NCBI RefSeq assembly: GCF_012927245.1
Contig: NZ_JABBGE010000007.1
Coordinates: 310,001-374,000, forward strand
Direction: 5' to 3'
From: Streptomyces sp. R302
Lineage (GTDB): Bacteria > Actinomycetota > Actinomycetes > Streptomycetales > Streptomycetaceae
DNA: 64,000 bases
The translations under genes were made by a program, and so were the position numbers. Shown in pieces: positions 9,165 to 19,447 of this stretch (position 1 is its first letter; each line of letters opens with the position of its first letter). Under the pieces are notes generated by a model. The model was not told the origin of the DNA and searched no databases. It worked only from the letters and a program-made list of their open reading frames with translations.

Positions 9165-9946
9165 GCGGCACCGGAACCGAGGCGACCACCACGGCGGCGG
9201 CCACCCGGGCCGAGTACTGCGTGGTCGCCTGCGCCGAGGCGTGGCGGGACGCGGGCGAGGTGCTGGCCAGTCCGATGGGGACGGTGCCGACGATCGGCGC
9301 CCGGCTCGCCCGGCTCACCTTCGCCCCCGACCTGCTGCTCACCGACGGCGAGGCGCTCCTGATGGGCGACGTGCCGGCGGTCGGCGCGGCGCCCGGGGTG
9401 GTGGAGGGCTGGCTGCCGTACCGGCAGCACCTGGCCCTGGTCGCCACCGGCCGGCGGCACGTGATGATGGGCGCCAGCCAGCTCGACCGCCACGGCAACC
9501 AGAACATCAGCTGCGTCGGCGACTGGGAGCGGCCGGCCCGCCAGCTCCTCGGCGTGCGCGGCGCACCCGTCAACACCCTGAACAATCCGACGAGTTACTG
9601 GGTTCCTCGGCACTCGCGGCGGGTCTTCGTCGAGCGGGTCGACATGGTCTGCGGCGTCGGCTACGACCGGGCGGCGGCGGCCGGCCCCTCGGCGACCCGC
9701 TTCCACCGGATCCCGGAGGTCGTCACCGACCTCGGCGTCCTCGACTTCGAGACCCCGGACCGCACGATGCGGCTGCGCGCGCTGCACCCGGGCGTCACGG
9801 TCGAGCAGGTGCGGGAGGCGACCGGCTTCGCGCTCGTCGTCCCCGGAGAGGTGCCGTACACCCGGGAGCCCACGGCGGAGGAACTGCGGCTGATCCGCGA
9901 GGAGATCGACCCCCGGGGGCTGCGCGACCGCGAGGTCCGGGCATGA
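9161..9946 (+). CDS. ipdB: IpdB, beta subunit of the ring C-opening hydrolase
   Basis: This encodes 261 residues. It is a CoA-transferase beta-type fold with TDGEALLMGDVP, GASQLDRHGNQNIS and NTLNNPTSYWVPRHS. It partners IpdA in opening the last steroid ring. ATGA overlaps at both ends tie it to ipdA and ipdC. The assignment rests on fold and synteny with Rv3552. Confidence 0.9.
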   Translation: MSGTGTEATTTAAATRAEYCVVACAEAWRDAGEVLASPMGTVPTIGARLARLTFAPDLLLTDGEALLMGDVPAVGAAPGVVEGWLPYRQHLALVATGRRHVMMGASQLDRHGNQNISCVGDWERPARQLLGVRGAPVNTLNNPTSYWVPRHSRRVFVERVDMVCGVGYDRAAAAGPSATRFHRIPEVVTDLGVLDFETPDRTMRLRALHPGVTVEQVREATGFALVVPGEVPYTREPTAEELRLIREEIDPRGLRDREVRA

Positions 9947-11007
9947 GCGACGCGACGATCACGACGCCCCTCACGGCCCTCGTCGGGGTGCGGCACCCGA
10001 TCGTGCAGACGGGCATGGGGTGGGTCGCGGGGCCCCGGCTCGTGTCGGCCGCCGCGAACGCGGGCGCGCTGGGCGTCCTCGCCTCGGCGACCATGGGCGT
10101 CGAGCAGCTCAGGTCCGCCGTGCGCGAGGTCAAGTCCCGTACGGACGCGCCGTTCGGCGTGAACCTGCGGGCGGACGCGGGCGACGCGGCCGAGCGGGTC
10201 CGGATCGTCATCGACGAGGGGGTGCGGGTCGCGTCGTTCGCGCTCGCGCCCTCGCGCGAGCTGATCGCCCGGCTGAAGGACGCCGGGGTGGTCGTGATCC
10301 CCTCGATCGGCGCCCGCCGGCACGCGGAGAAGGTCGCCGCGTGGGGCGCCGACGCGGTCGTGGTGCAGGGCGCGGAGGGCGGCGGCCACACCGGCGGCGT
10401 CGCCACCACCGTCCTCCTCCCCCAGGTGGTGGACGCGGTCGACATCCCGGTGATCGCCGCCGGCGGCTTCCACGACGGCCGGGGTCTCGTCGCCGCGCTC
10501 TCCTACGGGGCGGCCGGGATCGCCATGGGCACCCGCTTCCTCCTCACCTCCGACTCGACCGTGCCCGACGCGGTCAAGGCCCGCTATCTGGCGGCGGCGG
10601 TCGGGGACGTCACCGTCACCACGAAGGTCGACGGGCTGCCGCACCGGATGCTCCGCAGCGAACTGGTCGACGCCCTGGAGCGCTCGGGGCGGGCCGCCTC
10701 GCTGCTGCGGGCCGTGCGGCACGCGGCGGCGTTCCGGCGCGAGTCCGGCATGAGCTGGTCCCGGATGGTCAGGGACGGGATGGCCATGAAGCACGGCAAG
10801 GAGCTGACCTGGAGTCAGATCCTGCTCGCCGCGAACACCCCGATGATGCTGAAGGCCTCGATGGTGGACGGCCGCACCGACGCCGGGGTGATGGCCTCGG
10901 GCCAGGTCGCCGGCGTCATCGACGACCTGCCGTCGTGCGCGGAGCTCGTCGACCGCGTGATGGCCGAGGCGGCGGCCACGCTCCGCGCCCTGCCCCGCGC
11001 GTCCTGA
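9943..11007 (+). CDS. ipdC: IpdC, FMN-dependent nitronate monooxygenase-family reductase
   Basis: This encodes 354 residues. It is a TIM-barrel flavoprotein of the 2-nitropropane dioxygenase family: HPIVQTGMGW at the start, QGAEGGGHTGG and IAAGGFHDGRG bind FMN phosphate, and IAMGTRFLLTSDS follows. In the mycobacterial pathway IpdC acts on a HIP-derived CoA ester before ring D opening. It is the last gene of the echA20-ipdABC operon, and a hairpin lies 20 bases beyond its stop. Confidence 0.88.
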   Translation: MSDATITTPLTALVGVRHPIVQTGMGWVAGPRLVSAAANAGALGVLASATMGVEQLRSAVREVKSRTDAPFGVNLRADAGDAAERVRIVIDEGVRVASFALAPSRELIARLKDAGVVVIPSIGARRHAEKVAAWGADAVVVQGAEGGGHTGGVATTVLLPQVVDAVDIPVIAAGGFHDGRGLVAALSYGAAGIAMGTRFLLTSDSTVPDAVKARYLAAAVGDVTVTTKVDGLPHRMLRSELVDALERSGRAASLLRAVRHAAAFRRESGMSWSRMVRDGMAMKHGKELTWSQILLAANTPMMLKASMVDGRTDAGVMASGQVAGVIDDLPSCAELVDRVMAEAAATLRALPRAS

Positions 11008-11026
11008 GCACCCGCGCCACGTGCGA

Positions 11027-11059
11027 CGTCCGCCGGGGTGACGGCCACCCCGGCGGACG
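11027..11059. terminator. Bidirectional terminator between ipdC and fadA6
   Basis: A 14-bp stem with core GTCCGCCGGGGTG at 11028-11040 pairs with 11046-11058, with a 5-base loop. It lies between two convergent genes and can end both operons. Confidence 0.8.
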
Positions 11060-11099
11060 CATCATGCCTGTCCGCCGCCCTCGCACACCGGCCCCTGAC

Positions 11100-12257
11100 C
11101 TACAGCCGCTCGATGATCGTCACGTTGGCCTGGCCACCGCCCTCGCACATCGTCTGGAGGCCGTAGCGGCCTCCGGTGCGCTCCAGTTCGTGGAGGAGGG
11201 TGACGGCGAGCTTGGTGCCGGTGGCGCCGAGGGGGTGGCCGAGGGCGATGGCGCCGCCGTTGACGTTGACCTTCTCCGGGTCGGCGCCGGTCTCCTCGAT
11301 CCAGGCGAGGACGACCGGGGCGAAGGCCTCGTTGATCTCGACGAGGTCGATGTCGTCGAGGGTCATGCCGGCCTTCTTCAGGGCGTACGCGGTCGCCGGG
11401 ATGGGCGCGGAGAGCATCCGGATCGGGTCCTCGCCGCGCACCGAGAGGTGGTGGATCCGGGCGCGCGGGGTGAGGCCGTGATCGCGTACGGCGCGTTCGC
11501 CGGCGAGGAGCATCGCGGAGGCGCCGTCGGAGACCTGGGAGGAGACGGCGGCGGTGATCCGCCCGCCGTCCACCACCGGCTTGAGGCCGGCCATCTTCTC
11601 CAGGGAGGTGTCGCGGCGCGGCCCCTCGTCGGTGGTGACGTCGCCGTAGGGGACCAGCTCGCGCGCGAAGCGGCCCTCGTCGATCGCGCGGATCGCCCGC
11701 CGGTGGGAGCGGAGCGCGAACTCCTCCATGTCGCGCCGGGTGATCCCCCACTTCTCGGCGATGAGTTCGGCGCCGTGGAACTGGTTGACCGGCTGGTCGC
11801 CGTAGCGCGCCCGCCAGCCGGCCGAGCCGGCGTAGGGGCCCTCGGTGAGGCCGAGGGGCTCGGCGGCCCGGCGGCTGGCGAAGGCGATGGGGATCATCGA
11901 CATGTTCTGCGTGCCGCCGGCGACGACGAGGTCCTGGGTGCCGGACAGGACGGCCTGCGCGGCGAAGTGCAGGGCCTGCTGGGAGGAGCCGCACTGCCGG
12001 TCCACGGTCACGCCCGGCACCTCCTCGGGGAGTCCGGCGGCGAGCCAGCAGGTGCGGGCGATGTCGCCGGCCTGCGGGCCGACGGTGTCGAGGCAGCCGA
12101 GGACGACGTCCTCCACGGCGGCCGGGTCGACGCCCGAGCGTTCCATCAGGGCCTTCAGGGCGTGCGCGCCGAGGTCGGCGGGGTGGACGGCGGAGAGTCC
12201 GCCGTTCCGCCTGCCGACCGGGGTGCGGACCGCTTCGACGATGTAGGCCTCGGCCAT
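11100..12257 (-). CDS. fadA6: FadA6-like thiolase (acetyl-CoA C-acyltransferase)
   Basis: This encodes 385 residues. The ATG at 12257 has GAGGAG six bases upstream; the in-frame GTG at 12263 overlaps that site and is rejected. Thiolase marks are the nucleophile segment VDRQCGSSQQALH, NVNGGAIALGHPLGATG and a C-terminal QTMCEGGGQAN with the second catalytic Cys. It releases acetyl-CoA from the opened-ring chain. Position next to kstR2 on the same strand matches Rv3556c. It is the last gene of the leftward fadE30-ipdF-kstR2-fadA6 operon. Confidence 0.9.
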   Translation of the reverse strand: MAEAYIVEAVRTPVGRRNGGLSAVHPADLGAHALKALMERSGVDPAAVEDVVLGCLDTVGPQAGDIARTCWLAAGLPEEVPGVTVDRQCGSSQQALHFAAQAVLSGTQDLVVAGGTQNMSMIPIAFASRRAAEPLGLTEGPYAGSAGWRARYGDQPVNQFHGAELIAEKWGITRRDMEEFALRSHRRAIRAIDEGRFARELVPYGDVTTDEGPRRDTSLEKMAGLKPVVDGGRITAAVSSQVSDGASAMLLAGERAVRDHGLTPRARIHHLSVRGEDPIRMLSAPIPATAYALKKAGMTLDDIDLVEINEAFAPVVLAWIEETGADPEKVNVNGGAIALGHPLGATGTKLAVTLLHELERTGGRYGLQTMCEGGGQANVTIIERL

Positions 12258-12266
12258 GGTCACTCC

Positions 12267-12878
12267 TCAGTCGTGAGTCGTACGTCCGGTGTCGTCGCGG
12301 AGGGCGATCCCCTCCAGCACCATGGACAGGTACTGGCGGGCGATCTCCTCCGGGCTGTGCCGTCCGCCCGGCCGGTACCAGGACGCGGCGACCCAGACGG
12401 TGTCGCGCACGAAGCGGTAGGTGAGCCGGACGTCGAGGTCGGTGCGGAAGGCGCCGGAGGCCACGCCGGCCTCCAGGGTCGTGAGCCAGGCCCGTTCGAA
12501 CCTCCGCTGGGCGTCGGCGAGATAGCCGAAGCGCGGCTGGTCCGTGAGGTGCCGGGACTCCTTCTGGTAGATGGAGACGGCGGCGCGGTGCCGGTCGATC
12601 TCCCGGAACGAGGCGGTGACGAGGGCCTCCAGGGTCTCCCGCGGCCCGAGCCGGGCGGCGAGCACGGCGTCGTACCGGGTCCACAGCGCGTCGAGGAAGC
12701 CGGAGAGGATCTCGTCGAGCATCGACTCCTTGGAGTCGAAGTGGTAGTAGAGGCTGCCGGCGAGCAGGCCGACGGAGTCCGCGATGCGGCGGACGGTGGT
12801 GGCGTCGTACCCCTGCGCGGCGAAGACCTCGGCCGCCGCGTCGAGGAGCTGGCGGCGCCGCTCGGGCGCCGGTCTCAC
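12267..12878 (-). CDS. kstR2: KstR2-like TetR repressor of the ring C/D regulon
   Basis: This encodes 203 residues from GTG, overlapping ipdF by GTGA. The N-terminal helix-turn-helix (TTVRRIADSVGLLAGSLYYHF) is a TetR motif, and a ligand-binding helical C-domain follows. Length and place match KstR2 (Rv3557c, about 200 residues), which binds HIP-CoA and releases its operators. Because the gene lies inside an operon read from the 14841-14858 operator, it should be autoregulated. Its stop codon overlaps the ribosome-binding site of fadA6. Confidence 0.88.
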   Translation of the reverse strand: MRPAPERRRQLLDAAAEVFAAQGYDATTVRRIADSVGLLAGSLYYHFDSKESMLDEILSGFLDALWTRYDAVLAARLGPRETLEALVTASFREIDRHRAAVSIYQKESRHLTDQPRFGYLADAQRRFERAWLTTLEAGVASGAFRTDLDVRLTYRFVRDTVWVAASWYRPGGRHSPEEIARQYLSMVLEGIALRDDTGRTTHD

Positions 12879-13659
12879 GGGTGCTGGCTGCTGACCGAGA
12901 GGACTTCGCCGGTGAGGTAGGAGGCGTACCCGCTGGCGAGGAAGACGATGACGTTCGCGACCTCCCAGGGTTCGGCGTACCGGCCGAAGGCCTCGCGGGA
13001 GGTGAGCTCTTCGAGGAGTTCGGGGGTGGTGACCTTGGCGAGGTGGGGGTGCATGGCGAGCGACGGGGAGACGGCGTTCACGCGGACGCCGTACGCGGCG
13101 GCTTCGAGCGCGGCGCAGCGGGTGAGGGCCATGACGCCGGCCTTGGCGGCGGCGTAGTGGGCCTGGCCCTTCTGGGCGCGCCAGCCGATCACGGAGGCGT
13201 TGTTGACGACGACGCCGCCGGCGCCCGCGGCCTTCATGCGGCGCAGGGCGGCGCGGGTGCAGCGGAAGGTGCCGCCCAGGGTGACGTCGAGGACCTTGTC
13301 CCACTGTGCGTCGGTCATGTCGACGAGGTCGGCGGTGCCGCCGAGTCCGGCGTTGTTGACGACGATGTCGAGGCGGCCGTGGGTCTCCTCGGCGCGGTCG
13401 AGGAGGGCGGCGACCCGGGTCTCGTCGGTGACGTCGCAGGGCAGGGCGGCGACCCGGTCGGCGCCGAACTCGGCGGCGAGCGCGGCCTCGGACTCCTTGA
13501 GGCGGCGGGCGTGGGCGTCGGAGAGGAGGACGCGGGCGCCTTCCTCCAGGAGGCGGCGGGCGGTGGCGCCGCCGATGCCGGCGCCCGCGGCGGCGGTGAC
13601 GACGGCGGAGCGGCCGGCGAGCAGGCCGTGGCCGGGGACGTACGGGGGCGGGGTGCCGG

Positions 13660-13663
<4 letters not shown>
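12875..13663 (-). CDS. ipdF: IpdF-like SDR, hydroxy-HIP-CoA/hydroxy-HIC-CoA dehydrogenase
   Basis: This encodes 262 residues from GTG, overlapping the fadE30 stop (GTGA). The nucleotide-binding motif is the slightly unusual TAAAGAGIGGATA. It also has NNAGLGG, Ser in NNASVIGWR and catalytic YAAAK. The length equals Rv3559c. IpdF oxidises the ring hydroxyl of a HIP-derived CoA ester. It lies between fadE30 and kstR2, exactly as in mycobacteria. Confidence 0.87.
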
Positions 13664-14826
<1,163 letters not shown>

Positions 14827-14840
14827 GGCCGTACGTTAAC

Positions 14841-14858
14841 CTACCAAACACTTGTTAG
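14841..14858. promoter_or_regulatory. Candidate KstR2 operator 2 (fadE30 operon / fadE31-33 operon)
   Basis: Read on the minus strand the site is CTAACAAGTGTTTGGTAG. Its core AACAAGTGTTTGGT matches 9 of 10 fixed positions of the mycobacterial KstR2 motif and closely matches operator 1. It sits in the 45-base divergent gap and would control both flanking operons. Confidence 0.82.
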
Positions 14859-14871
14859 GGAAGGAGGATGG

Positions 14872-15429
14872 ATGTCCACTGCCCGCACCACGCCCACCGG
14901 GCCCGTCCGCCACGAACGGCGGGGCCCCGCCGCCGACGTCACCATGGCCCGGCCCGCGTCCCGCGACGCCCGGAACTCCGCGACGACCTGCGCCCCCGAG
15001 CGCGACGCCCACCTGCCGTTCGAGCGCAGGGCCGGCCTCTGGCGGGACCACTCCGACAAGGAGGGCACCGAGAGCCGCTTCCCCCGCGAGTCCACGGCCC
15101 ACCCGGGGATGTGCCGCCGCCGGCGCGAACCGCCCTGGGCGATCGGCGCGTCCGCCCGGGGCGACTGCGTCGCCGGCGGCCTGACGCTCGCCTGGATCGT
15201 CGACCTGATCGGGGCCTCCGAGGACGCCTTCCTCGCCGACCCGGTGGTCCGCATAGGCATCCCCGGCGTCGGTTACTTCGCGCACCGCTGGGTCATGCCG
15301 CCCCGGACGGGCCTCGCGGACGCGCACGACGCCGAGACCGCCCGCGACGCGCTCGGCGGCATGGACATCCACGCGAAGCTGCGACATTCCGGGGGACGAC
15401 CCCGCCGCCCCCGGGAGGCGGGAGCCTGA
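14872..15429 (+). pseudogene. Internally deleted enoyl-CoA hydratase remnant in the place of fadD3
   Basis: An intact frame of 185 residues starts at ATG 14872 with GGAGG 4-5 bases upstream. It reads as pieces of a crotonase of about 300 residues. VTMARPASRDARNS resembles the N-terminal strand, LPFERRAGLWRDHSDKEG the middle, and AGGLTLAWIVDLIGASEDAF plus IGIPGVGYFAHRW the second oxyanion hole and following helix. The frame then jumps to DAHDAETARDALGGMDIHAK, the usual extreme C-terminus. The first oxyanion-hole motif and about 100 residues before the tail are missing, so it should be inactive. Promoter, ribosome site and frame survive and the stop overlaps fadE31 (TGATG), so it may persist as a translated leader. 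In M. tuberculosis this slot holds fadD3. Confidence 0.75.
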
Positions 15430-16598
15430 TGGACCTCGACTTCTCACCGGCCGACGAGGCCTTCCGCGCCGAGGCCCGCGCCTGGCTCGCCGACCGCGTG
15501 CCCGCCACCCCGCTGCCCTCCCTGGAGACGGCGGAGGGATTCGCCGCCCACCGTGCCTGGGAGGCCGAACTCGCCGCCGGCCGCTGGTCGGTGGTCTCCT
15601 GGCCAGAGCAGTACGGCGGCCGGGGCTCCTCCGTGCTGCGCTGGCTGGTCTTCGAGGAGGAGTACTACGCCGCCGGCGCGCCCGGCCGGGTCAGCCAGAA
15701 CGGCATCAACCTCCTCGCCCCCACCCTCTTCGAGCACGGCACCGACGAACAGCGCGCCCGGATCCTGCCGCGGATGGCCTCCGGCGAGGTCATCTGGGCG
15801 CAGGCCTGGTCCGAGCCCGAGTCCGGCTCCGACCTGGCGAGCCTGCGCTCCACCGCCGTGCGCGCCGACGGCGGCTGGCTGATCAGCGGCCAGAAGACCT
15901 GGTCGTCGCGGGCCGCCTTCGCCGACCGCGCCTTCGGCCTCTTCCGCAGCGACCCGCACGCCGACCGGCCGCACCGGGGACTCACGTACCTGATGTTCCC
16001 GCTCGGCGCCGAGGGCGTGACCGTACGTCCCGTGGGCCGGCTCGACGGCAAGCCGGCCTTCGCCGAACTCTTCCTCGACGAGGTCTTCGTCCCCGACGAG
16101 GACGTGATCGGCGCCCCCGGCGACGGCTGGCGGGTCGCCATGAGCACCGCCGGGAACGAGCGCGGCCTCACCCTGCGCAGCCCCGGCCGCTTCACCGCCG
16201 CCGCCGAACGGCTCGCCGCGCTCTGGCGGGAGACCGCCGACCCCTCCGACACGGCCGTCCGCGACCGCGTCGCCGACGCCGTCATCGGCGCCGCCGCCTA
16301 CCGCCTCTTCACCTACGCCAACGCCTCCCGGCTCGCCGCCGGCGGCTCCATCGGCGCCGAGTCCAGCCTCAACAAGGTCTTCTGGTCGGAGCTGGACATC
16401 GCCCTCCACGAGACCGCCCTCGACCTCCTCGGACCGTACGGCGAACTCTCCGACGAGGCCGCGGACGCGCCCGCGCACGGCGGCTGGGCCGAGGGCCACA
16501 CCTTCTCGCTGGCCGGGCCGATCTACGCGGGAACCAACGAGATCCAGCGCGACATCATCGCCGAGCGGCTGCTCGGCCTGCCGAAGGGACGCCGGTGA
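15429..16598 (+). CDS. fadE31: FadE31-like acyl-CoA dehydrogenase
   Basis: This encodes 389 residues, starting inside the stop of the hydratase remnant (TGATG). The signatures are WAQAWSEPESGSDLAS, LISGQKTWSSRAAF and IYAGTNEIQRDIIAERLLGLPKG. FadE31, FadE32 and FadE33 are KstR2-regulated in mycobacteria and act on late, opened-ring CoA esters. Translational coupling to the remnant upstream is likely because there is no separate ribosome site. Confidence 0.88.
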   Translation: MDLDFSPADEAFRAEARAWLADRVPATPLPSLETAEGFAAHRAWEAELAAGRWSVVSWPEQYGGRGSSVLRWLVFEEEYYAAGAPGRVSQNGINLLAPTLFEHGTDEQRARILPRMASGEVIWAQAWSEPESGSDLASLRSTAVRADGGWLISGQKTWSSRAAFADRAFGLFRSDPHADRPHRGLTYLMFPLGAEGVTVRPVGRLDGKPAFAELFLDEVFVPDEDVIGAPGDGWRVAMSTAGNERGLTLRSPGRFTAAAERLAALWRETADPSDTAVRDRVADAVIGAAAYRLFTYANASRLAAGGSIGAESSLNKVFWSELDIALHETALDLLGPYGELSDEAADAPAHGGWAEGHTFSLAGPIYAGTNEIQRDIIAERLLGLPKGRR

Positions 16599-17626
16599 TG
16601 CGGTTCCTGCTCGACGACGAACAGCGGGACTTCGCCCGCACCCTGGACACGATGCTGGCGGCGGCCGACACCCCCCGGGCGGCCCGCGCCTGGGCCGCGG
16701 GCGACCACGCCCCCGGGCTCGCCCTCTGGTCCCGGATCGCCGAGGCCGGCGTGTTCGCGCTCGCCGTGCCGGAGGCGTACGAGGGACTGGGGCCGCTGCC
16801 GGTGGAACTGGCCGTCGCCTTCACCGAGGTCGGCCGGCACGCCGTCCCCGGCCCGCTGGTCGAGACGGTCGCGGCGGCGGCGCTCCTGAGCCGACTCGGC
16901 GAGGGCGACGGCGAAGTCGGCGACGGCGCGGCCTCCGCCTGGCTGCCCCGGATCGCCACCGGCAAGGCGACCGTCTCGCTGAACGTCCCCGAGCTCACCG
17001 GCCCGTACGCGCTGGACGCCGACATGGCCGACGCCGTGCTCGTCGTCGCGGACGACACCGTCCGCCTCGCCTCCGCCACCGGCCCCGTCCAGCCCTCCGC
17101 CGATCCGGTACGCCGCCTCGCCCGGCCCGCCTCCGCGGGCACCGCCCTGGCCCGCGGCCCCCGGGTGGCCGCCGCCCGCGCGTACGCCGTCGAGGTCGCC
17201 GCCCTGGCGACGGCCGCCCAGTCCCTGGGGCTCGGCCGGGCGCTGCTCGACCGGACGGTCGGGTACGTCCGGCAGCGCACCCAGTTCGGCGTCCCCATCG
17301 GCTCGTTCCAGGCGGTGAAGCACCGCCTGGCCGACACGCTGATCGCCCTGGAGTTCGCCCGGCCCCTGCTGTACGCCGCCGCCCTCGCCCTCGCGGAGAG
17401 CGGCACGGCGCCGCGGGAGATCGCCGCGGCCAAGGTCACGGCGGGCGAGGCCGCCCACGCCGCGGCCCGCACCGCCCTCCAGCTCCACGGCGCCGTCGGC
17501 TACACCGAGGAGCTCGACCTCTCCCTGTGGATCCGCAAGGCACGCCCGCTCCGCGACGCCTGGGGCACCCCCGCCGCCTGCCGCGCCCGCGTCCTCGCCC
17601 CCGACGAGAAGGGAGCAGAGGCATGA
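16598..17626 (+). CDS. fadE32: FadE32-like acyl-CoA dehydrogenase
   Basis: This encodes 342 residues from ATG 16598; a GTG at 16595 is an alternative. It is a shorter, more divergent acyl-CoA dehydrogenase with the flavin/substrate region VRQRTQFGVPIGSFQAVKH and the C-terminal LQLHGAVGYTEELDLSLW. Steroid-type acyl-CoA dehydrogenases are often alpha2beta2 heterotetramers of adjacent gene products, so pairing with FadE31 or FadE33 is plausible. TGATG and ATGA overlaps join all three genes. Confidence 0.87.
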   Translation: MRFLLDDEQRDFARTLDTMLAAADTPRAARAWAAGDHAPGLALWSRIAEAGVFALAVPEAYEGLGPLPVELAVAFTEVGRHAVPGPLVETVAAAALLSRLGEGDGEVGDGAASAWLPRIATGKATVSLNVPELTGPYALDADMADAVLVVADDTVRLASATGPVQPSADPVRRLARPASAGTALARGPRVAAARAYAVEVAALATAAQSLGLGRALLDRTVGYVRQRTQFGVPIGSFQAVKHRLADTLIALEFARPLLYAAALALAESGTAPREIAAAKVTAGEAAHAAARTALQLHGAVGYTEELDLSLWIRKARPLRDAWGTPAACRARVLAPDEKGAEA

Positions 17627-18717
17627 GGTTCAGCGAGGAGCAGGAAGAACTGCGCACGGCCGTACGGCAGTTGCTCCGGCGCCATCCGGGCGAGGAGGCC
17701 TGGTCGCCGCTGGCCGAGCAGATCGGGGTGGCGGGCCTCGCCGTCCCGGAGGAGTACGGCGGCGCCGGCGGCGGGGCCGTGGAGACGCACGTGGTGATGG
17801 AGGAGCTGGGCCGGGAGCTGAGCCCCGTCCCGTACCTCGGCTCGGCCGTCCTCGCGACGCAGGCGCTCCTCGCCTCGGGCGCCGGCCCGGAGTGCGCCGC
17901 GCTGCTGCCCGGTCTGGTGTCGGGCGCGACGACGGCCGCCCTCGCCTGGGCGGAGGCCGGTTCCTGGGACCCGGAGGCGATACGGGCCGAGGCCGCCCCC
18001 GGGCCCGGCGGCGGCTGGCGGCTCACCGGGGTGAAGGAGCACGTCCTCGACGGGGACCGCGCCGGGACGCTGCTGGTGGCGGCGCGGACGGACGCCGGGG
18101 TGTCGCTCTTCGCGGTGCCCGGCGAAGGACCGGGGGTCGGCCGCGAGGCGACCGTGCCCATGGACGCCACCCGGGCGCAGCCCCGGGTGGTGCTCCGCGG
18201 GGCCGAGGGCAGGCTCGTCGGCGCGGACGGCGACGGCGGCCGGGTGCTGCGGCACGTCCTCGACCTCGCGTGTACGGCGCTCGCCGCCGAGCAGGTCGGC
18301 GCGGCCGCGCGGTGCCTGGAGCTCACGGTGGCGTACGCCGGGGAGCGGGTGCAGTTCGGGCGGCCGATCGGCTCCTTCCAGGCGGTGAAGCACCGGCTCG
18401 CGGACGCCTACGTCCGCGTCGAGTCGGCCCGCTCCGCCGCGCTCGGCGCCGCCTTCGCCGCGGCGGGCGGCGCGCGGGGACCGGAGCTGACCCGGCTCGC
18501 CGCCACCGCCGCGTCGGTCTGCTCGGAGGCCTTCTCCGAGGTGGCGGGCGAGATGATCCAGCTGCACGGCGGGATCGGCGTCACCTGGGAGCACGACGCC
18601 CACCGCTACTTCAAGCGGGCGCACGGCTCGTCGCGGCTCTTCGGTCCGCCGCACTGGCACCGCGCCCGGCTCGCCGCCACGCTCGGACTGCCCGCGCCGG
18701 TGCCCGTCAGCCGTTGA
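17623..18717 (+). CDS. fadE33: FadE33-like acyl-CoA dehydrogenase
   Basis: This encodes 364 residues with ATGA overlap to fadE32. It has the same VQFGRPIGSFQAVKHRLAD block as FadE32, and MIQLHGGIGVTWEHDAHRYF near the C-terminus. It is the last gene of the rightward operon from operator 2. Its 3' end overlaps the end of the convergent hypothetical gene by 11 bases (18707-18717). Confidence 0.87.
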   Translation: MRFSEEQEELRTAVRQLLRRHPGEEAWSPLAEQIGVAGLAVPEEYGGAGGGAVETHVVMEELGRELSPVPYLGSAVLATQALLASGAGPECAALLPGLVSGATTAALAWAEAGSWDPEAIRAEAAPGPGGGWRLTGVKEHVLDGDRAGTLLVAARTDAGVSLFAVPGEGPGVGREATVPMDATRAQPRVVLRGAEGRLVGADGDGGRVLRHVLDLACTALAAEQVGAAARCLELTVAYAGERVQFGRPIGSFQAVKHRLADAYVRVESARSAALGAAFAAAGGARGPELTRLAATAASVCSEAFSEVAGEMIQLHGGIGVTWEHDAHRYFKRAHGSSRLFGPPHWHRARLAATLGLPAPVPVSR

Positions 18718-19363
18718 TGGAGAAGAAGATGGTGTCGTGGGTGTACCAGTCGTAGCCCCGCGCCTTGGTCGACTCCCACTCCTCGTGCTCGAACTCCAGC
18801 TTCTCGGTGAGGAGGTCGAGGTCGTACACGAAGTCGGGGTCGATCTTGTCGCGGACCGCGCGGTACGCGTCCACGGCCTGCTTGGCCTTGTCCAGCGGCA
18901 GCATCCCGATGTCGGGGCCGTCGACGGCGTAGGGGATGGGGAAGGGTATCTCGTCCGGCGGGCCGGAGAAGAGGTAGCCGTGCGGCAGCAGGTCGGCGGG
19001 GACGCCGTGCTGCCTCAACTGCTCGTCGAGGAGGCTGAAGAAGGTGCTGGGCCTGGAGTAGACGCCGAGGTCGGAGGGGTCGGATCCGCAGTAGTCGATG
19101 ACGTGCTGCAGGGCCCGGGCGTAGGCCTTGCCCGCGTACGTCCCCGGCGCGTCGGCGCGGCCCTCGATGAGGTGCTCCAGGGCCTCGGGGATGGTCAGGT
19201 CCCAGTCGAGGTCCTGGTGGTCCAGGTCGCGCTGGCTGGCCTCGGCCCGCTCGCGCATCATGGCGAGCACGCGCCGCTGTTCGTCGGTGAGGCGCTCCGC
19301 CGCTCCGAGGTAGGCGACGGCCTCGGCGCGGTCGCCGGTGGTGTACGAGATGATTCGGCTCAT
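18707..19363 (-). CDS. Conserved hypothetical protein (possibly DUF7691)
   Basis: This encodes 218 residues from ATG 19363; ATG 19372 would add three residues and neither has a clear ribosome site. The protein is soluble and acidic, with no signal peptide or membrane segment. Stretches such as MSRIISYTTGD and KARGYDWYTHDTIFFSING look like a Streptomyces family of unknown function, and the DUF7691 label is only a suggestion. It converges on fadE33 with an 11-base tail overlap and is not part of the catabolic regulon. Confidence 0.7.
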   Translation of the reverse strand: MSRIISYTTGDRAEAVAYLGAAERLTDEQRRVLAMMRERAEASQRDLDHQDLDWDLTIPEALEHLIEGRADAPGTYAGKAYARALQHVIDYCGSDPSDLGVYSRPSTFFSLLDEQLRQHGVPADLLPHGYLFSGPPDEIPFPIPYAVDGPDIGMLPLDKAKQAVDAYRAVRDKIDPDFVYDLDLLTEKLEFEHEEWESTKARGYDWYTHDTIFFSING

Positions 19364-19388
19364 GATCGACATGCTGCCATCCGGCACT

Positions 19389-19426
19389 GACAGCGCCCCC
19401 TCGGCCGGAGCCGAGGGGGCGCTGTC
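19389..19426 (-). terminator. Terminator downstream of gap
   Basis: A 17-bp perfect stem (19389-19405 with 19410-19426) closes the tetraloop CGGA. It lies 22 bases past the gap stop, immediately upstream of the hypothetical gene on the same strand. Confidence 0.88.
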
Positions 19427-19447
19427 GGGTGGCGTGGTGACGCGGGG

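Noticed and set aside
12257..12263. GTG at 12263 as the fadA6 start
   Set aside because: It lies inside the GAGGAG ribosome site. ATG 12257 has proper spacing and fits the thiolase N-terminus.
15429..15431. A fadD3-like ligase gene in or near the cluster
   Set aside because: No AMP-binding motif was seen in any frame between 5.7 and 18.7 kb.
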